Of a stretch of 7,661 bases of DNA, positions 6,036 to 7,661 are shown in pieces. Made by a program: the position numbers and the translations under genes. The notes below the pieces were generated by a model. The model worked only from the letters and a program-made list of their open reading frames with translations, was not told where the DNA came from and made no database searches. The DNA is from Candidatus Pacearchaeota archaeon (GTDB lineage: Archaea; Nanobdellota; Nanobdellia; Pacearchaeales; GW2011-AR1). The stretch covers positions 1 to 7,661 of the forward strand of contig RFLC01000153.1 of NCBI GenBank assembly GCA_003694055.1, given 5' to 3'. The number at the start of each line of letters is the position of its first letter. Position 1 is the stretch's first letter.

Positions 6036-6683
6036 TTATCTAACCATTCTCGCAATAAACTTCACTCCGATGTAAATTAGAATTGCGCCGGTTGCAACAA
6101 CACTCGTTAAGCTAGAAAAAGCAAACACTCCGATTATGCCCAACCCGCATTCCTTACCTAGAACAGAGCAGTAATACTCAACCGAACCCCAAGGCCCTGC
6201 CCACGAAGAAATCATGAATAAAACATAAAACAGCCACGCGTTAAACTTTCGTTCCTCATTTTCAGACCTCAAGTTTATGTAAATGTACATCGCAGCAAGT
6301 AGAACCAAAGGAAACAGCAAGATGATTATGTTAGAACCAATATTGAACACATTGTTTCCCACCCTGTCTATTTTGTAGCCGATAACTTCAAGTATCATGC
6401 TAGCCCCCAAAACAAAGAAAACAAGCACTGCGAGCGCAACCACCTTGCCATACTTCTCTTTGTCAAACCTATACGAGCGTATTAAGATGTAAGCAGCTCC
6501 TGCCAAAATTAACGGGATAGCCATAAAGAATATTGTGCCCCACACAACCTCAGAAACCTCTTTCAGCAATCTGACAAATCCTTTTTGAGAGCTGCTAGAA
6601 AGAGCAAATGCCATGTAGACAAGGAAAATTATGTAAAGCACACCCAAAGCCACAATCACACGTTTCCACAGCGTTTTTCTCAT
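6036..6683 (-). CDS. Multi-pass membrane protein of unknown function (215 residues)
   Basis: I do not recognise a family. The ATG at 6683 overlaps the stop of the upstream gene as ATGA and has a G-rich purine run (GGGGGGAG) just before it. It is therefore preferred over a TTG at 6698 that would add five residues. Hydrophobic segments lie at about 9-28, 46-68, 81-102, 118-138, 149-166 and 180-212, the last perhaps two short helices. The N-terminus is basic (MRKTLWKR). A charged loop RSENEERK (139-146) precedes N148-A-W. A loop with two cysteines, C172 and C179, lies between the last hydrophobic segments. Residues 143-213 align by eye with the C-terminal part of the upstream neighbour, suggesting paralogues that may form one complex. 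There are no catalytic or binding motifs that would name a substrate. Confidence 0.78.
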   Translation of the reverse strand: MRKTLWKRVIVALGVLYIIFLVYMAFALSSSSQKGFVRLLKEVSEVVWGTIFFMAIPLILAGAAYILIRSYRFDKEKYGKVVALAVLVFFVLGASMILEVIGYKIDRVGNNVFNIGSNIIILLFPLVLLAAMYIYINLRSENEERKFNAWLFYVLFMISSWAGPWGSVEYYCSVLGKECGLGIIGVFAFSSLTSVVATGAILIYIGVKFIARMVR

Positions 6684-7432
6684 TTTCTCTCCCCCCAAGC
6701 TAATTTAACAACATACAAAAGCCCTATTAAAACCAACGCTCCTAGGATTTTGATGCCAAGAGTTTGCCAGACCCAAGCACTGCCAAGCAAAGCAACACCC
6801 ATTGCGCACGCTTGCCCGAAAATTGTTATTATGCATTTTGCAAGAGCGCCAATCACACCATACGCAACACCTACAAATACAACAAAAATCAGAAATGCCC
6901 ACCAGTTAGTTTTCACCTCTTCTCTCTTTTTCATGTAGAACGGGCGATACGCAAAATAACTGATAAGCCCTATTGCAACCGCATCAAACCCAATAAGTGG
7001 TTTCCAGAAGCAAAAGCTTGTTGATAAGCAACTTCCGATACCCCAAATTTTTATTCCCTCGCTAACCAACAAATCTCTAATCAAACCAACAATTAAAATC
7101 CATGCAATAGCATAGCCAATCCGCGGCCGACCCTTTCGCTCTTCTACAATACCCTCAACGCTCTCTTCATCCTCTTTCGCTTCCTTTCTCCCAAAAAACA
7201 AATAAAACACAAGTGCAATTGCAACAGCCACCATAATTAACTCCCTCAAAATAAATGACTTAGGCTTAGCGGAAAGCAGAAAGCTAATTGCTGATTGAAC
7301 CACCCTTGGCATAAAAGAAGTAAATGGAGATAACATAGCAATCAATCCTATCCCAGCCAGCATAAGCCCACCCAGCAAAAAAACCGCACCCAGAATAAAT
7401 GCCAAAACCCTTGTCGCGCGTCCTTCCAACAT
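6680..7432 (-). CDS. Multi-pass membrane protein of unknown function (250 residues)
   Basis: I do not recognise a family. It is the first gene of a two-gene operon, starting at the ATG at 7432, about 27 bases after a strong TATA box. Hydrophobic segments lie at about 9-34, 61-80, 105-123, 145-162, 177-198, 210-222 and 227-246. An acidic then basic cytoplasmic-type loop (82-104, with KEAKEDEESVEG then EERKGRPR) separates the second and third. Two loops carry cysteine pairs, C135/C141 and C200/C209. From about residue 99 on, the protein looks like two successive copies of a unit made of a charged linker, a helix, a Cys-pair loop and a helix. The downstream gene ends with the same unit. The function is open; small transporters or membrane scaffolds are possible but nothing here selects between them. 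Confidence 0.8.
   Translation of the reverse strand: MLEGRATRVLAFILGAVFLLGGLMLAGIGLIAMLSPFTSFMPRVVQSAISFLLSAKPKSFILRELIMVAVAIALVFYLFFGRKEAKEDEESVEGIVEERKGRPRIGYAIAWILIVGLIRDLLVSEGIKIWGIGSCLSTSFCFWKPLIGFDAVAIGLISYFAYRPFYMKKREEVKTNWWAFLIFVVFVGVAYGVIGALAKCIITIFGQACAMGVALLGSAWVWQTLGIKILGALVLIGLLYVVKLAWGERK
6688..6695 (-). promoter_or_regulatory. Ribosome binding site deciding the start of the 215-residue membrane protein
   Basis: On the minus strand a G-rich purine run (GGGGGGAG) lies about four bases before the ATG at 6683. With the ATGA overlap with the upstream stop, it favours the ATG over the TTG at 6698. Confidence 0.5.
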
Positions 7433-7454
7433 AATCGTGAAAGTCAGAACACCT

Positions 7455-7463
7455 TTATATTTG
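7455..7463 (-). promoter_or_regulatory. Archaeal TATA box of the membrane protein operon
   Basis: The minus strand reads AAATATAAA, followed by GG, centred about 27 bases upstream of the ATG at 7432. It is one of the best TATA matches in the window and overlaps the last codons of the broken winged-helix frame upstream. Confidence 0.72.
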
Positions 7464-7619
7464 TTCCGCTAACCCAATCTCCACAAAATACACAAACTTT
7501 CCTTTTTCTATTCTCCTTTTCACAACCCTTGCTTGAGAAAGAGCTTTAAGAATCATTCTTGATCCACATACACCCACGCCCATCGCTTTTACAAGCCCAT
7601 TAGGTGTTGCTTCTCCACT
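7456..7619 (-). pseudogene. Broken winged-helix-like fragment with one frameshift
   Basis: Reading leftward from 7619, one frame gives GEATPNGLVKAMGVGV, then SRMILKALSQARVVKRRIEKG. This has the shape of a recognition helix followed by the start of a wing. That frame then turns into poor sequence and stops at 7470. A shift of one base in the A/G-rich run at about 7498-7510 continues as KFVYFVEIGLAEQI and stops at 7456, which is what a wing strand and short tail would look like. Upstream, this frame is closed by a TGA at 7623-7625. It may be a decayed gene, or an intact one with a sequencing or assembly error in the homopolymer. The family is unknown. Confidence 0.4.
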
Positions 7620-7661
7620 CTCTCACAAGCGGGTTCAAAATCTCCTTAACATCTCTCTCAC
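7600..7661 (-). pseudogene. Truncated copy of the helicase N-terminus (runs off the right edge)
   Basis: The visible frame encodes ERDVKEILNPLVREW, then RSNT and a TAA at 7600-7602. Residues 12-26 of the helicase read EKDVKGILNPLVREW, so 13 of 15 residues match, and the underlying DNA matches at 40 of 47 positions. The likeness ends exactly after the Trp codon, and a stop follows four codons later. In the helicase this segment starts only 11 residues from the Met, so the start of the copy probably lies just outside the window. It is best read as a remnant of a paralogous helicase gene or a partial duplication. A short expressed peptide cannot be excluded. Confidence 0.5.
7615..7661. repeat. 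47-base direct repeat, copy B (copy A at 5685-5731)
   Basis: Compared base by base with 5685-5731, 40 of 47 positions agree, including the first 18 in a row (CCACTCTCTCACAAGCGG). All seven differences are transitions. The match fails immediately to the left of 7615 and may continue beyond the right edge. Confidence 0.8.

Noticed and set aside
6019..6075. 18-codon plus-strand frame starting MKPLQN
   Set aside because: It is mostly antisense to the end of the membrane protein gene, is very short, and lacks a TATA box near 26 bases upstream.
6684..6698. TTG at 6698 as start of the 215-residue membrane protein
   Set aside because: The ATG at 6683 overlaps the upstream stop as ATGA and has a purine-rich ribosome binding site; the TTG would place that site inside the gene.
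7627..7643. GGGTTCAAAATCTCC resembles a tRNA T-arm
   Set aside because: It sits in the helicase-like coding copy, there is no acceptor or anticodon stem around it, and the same site in the intact helicase is coding.
1..7661. CRISPR array, insertion sequence or integrase attachment site
   Set aside because: No regularly spaced repeats, transposase or integrase motifs, or terminal inverted repeats were seen on either strand.

Overview
The window is archaeal. It carries a eukaryote-like zinc-ribbon ribosomal protein (S27e) coupled to the alpha subunit of initiation factor 2, two small proteins with the archaeal class III (type IV pilin-like) signal, an Lhr-type superfamily 2 helicase, and TATA boxes centred about 25-27 bases upstream of start codons. 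The mixture of a dockerin protein, class III pilins and a probable KAS III-like enzyme fits an uncultivated euryarchaeal or DPANN-type lineage. No single marker here fixes the lineage, so that placement is inference.

Layout, left to right. Positions 1-190 (minus) hold the 5' end of a probable beta-ketoacyl-ACP synthase III-like gene, read off the left edge. Positions 191-583 are a divergent intergenic stretch with both promoters and no supported gene. Positions 614-1497 (plus) are S27e and aIF2-alpha, overlapping by four bases. Positions 1557-2430 (plus) are two pilin-like genes in tandem with their own promoter. Positions 2446-3066 (minus) are a secreted dockerin protein, convergent with the pilins. 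Positions 3168-5762 (minus) are an 864-residue Lhr-type helicase whose Walker A motif looks non-canonical. Positions 5793-6035 hold no gene. Positions 6036-7432 (minus) are two overlapping multi-pass membrane protein genes of unknown function that look like paralogues of each other. Positions 7456-7661 look like gene debris: a frameshifted winged-helix fragment, and at the very edge a copy of the helicase N-terminus that runs into a stop.

How the parts may work together. S27e and aIF2-alpha are translation housekeeping. The two pilins are probably co-translated subunits of a surface filament or type IV pilus-like machine. The dockerin protein is exported and could dock onto a cohesin-bearing surface partner outside the window. 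The helicase is expected to act in DNA repair or recombination. The two membrane proteins form their own operon.

The most striking features are: (1) every transcription-unit head has a TATA box placed so that the start codon falls at the predicted transcription start, implying leaderless mRNAs; (2) a 47-base near-copy of the helicase 5' coding region at the right edge, differing only by transitions; (3) the altered P-loop of the helicase; and (4) a repeated two-helix membrane module, with cysteine-pair loops in three of its copies, in the two unknown membrane proteins. I did not find a clearly new defence or mobile system.
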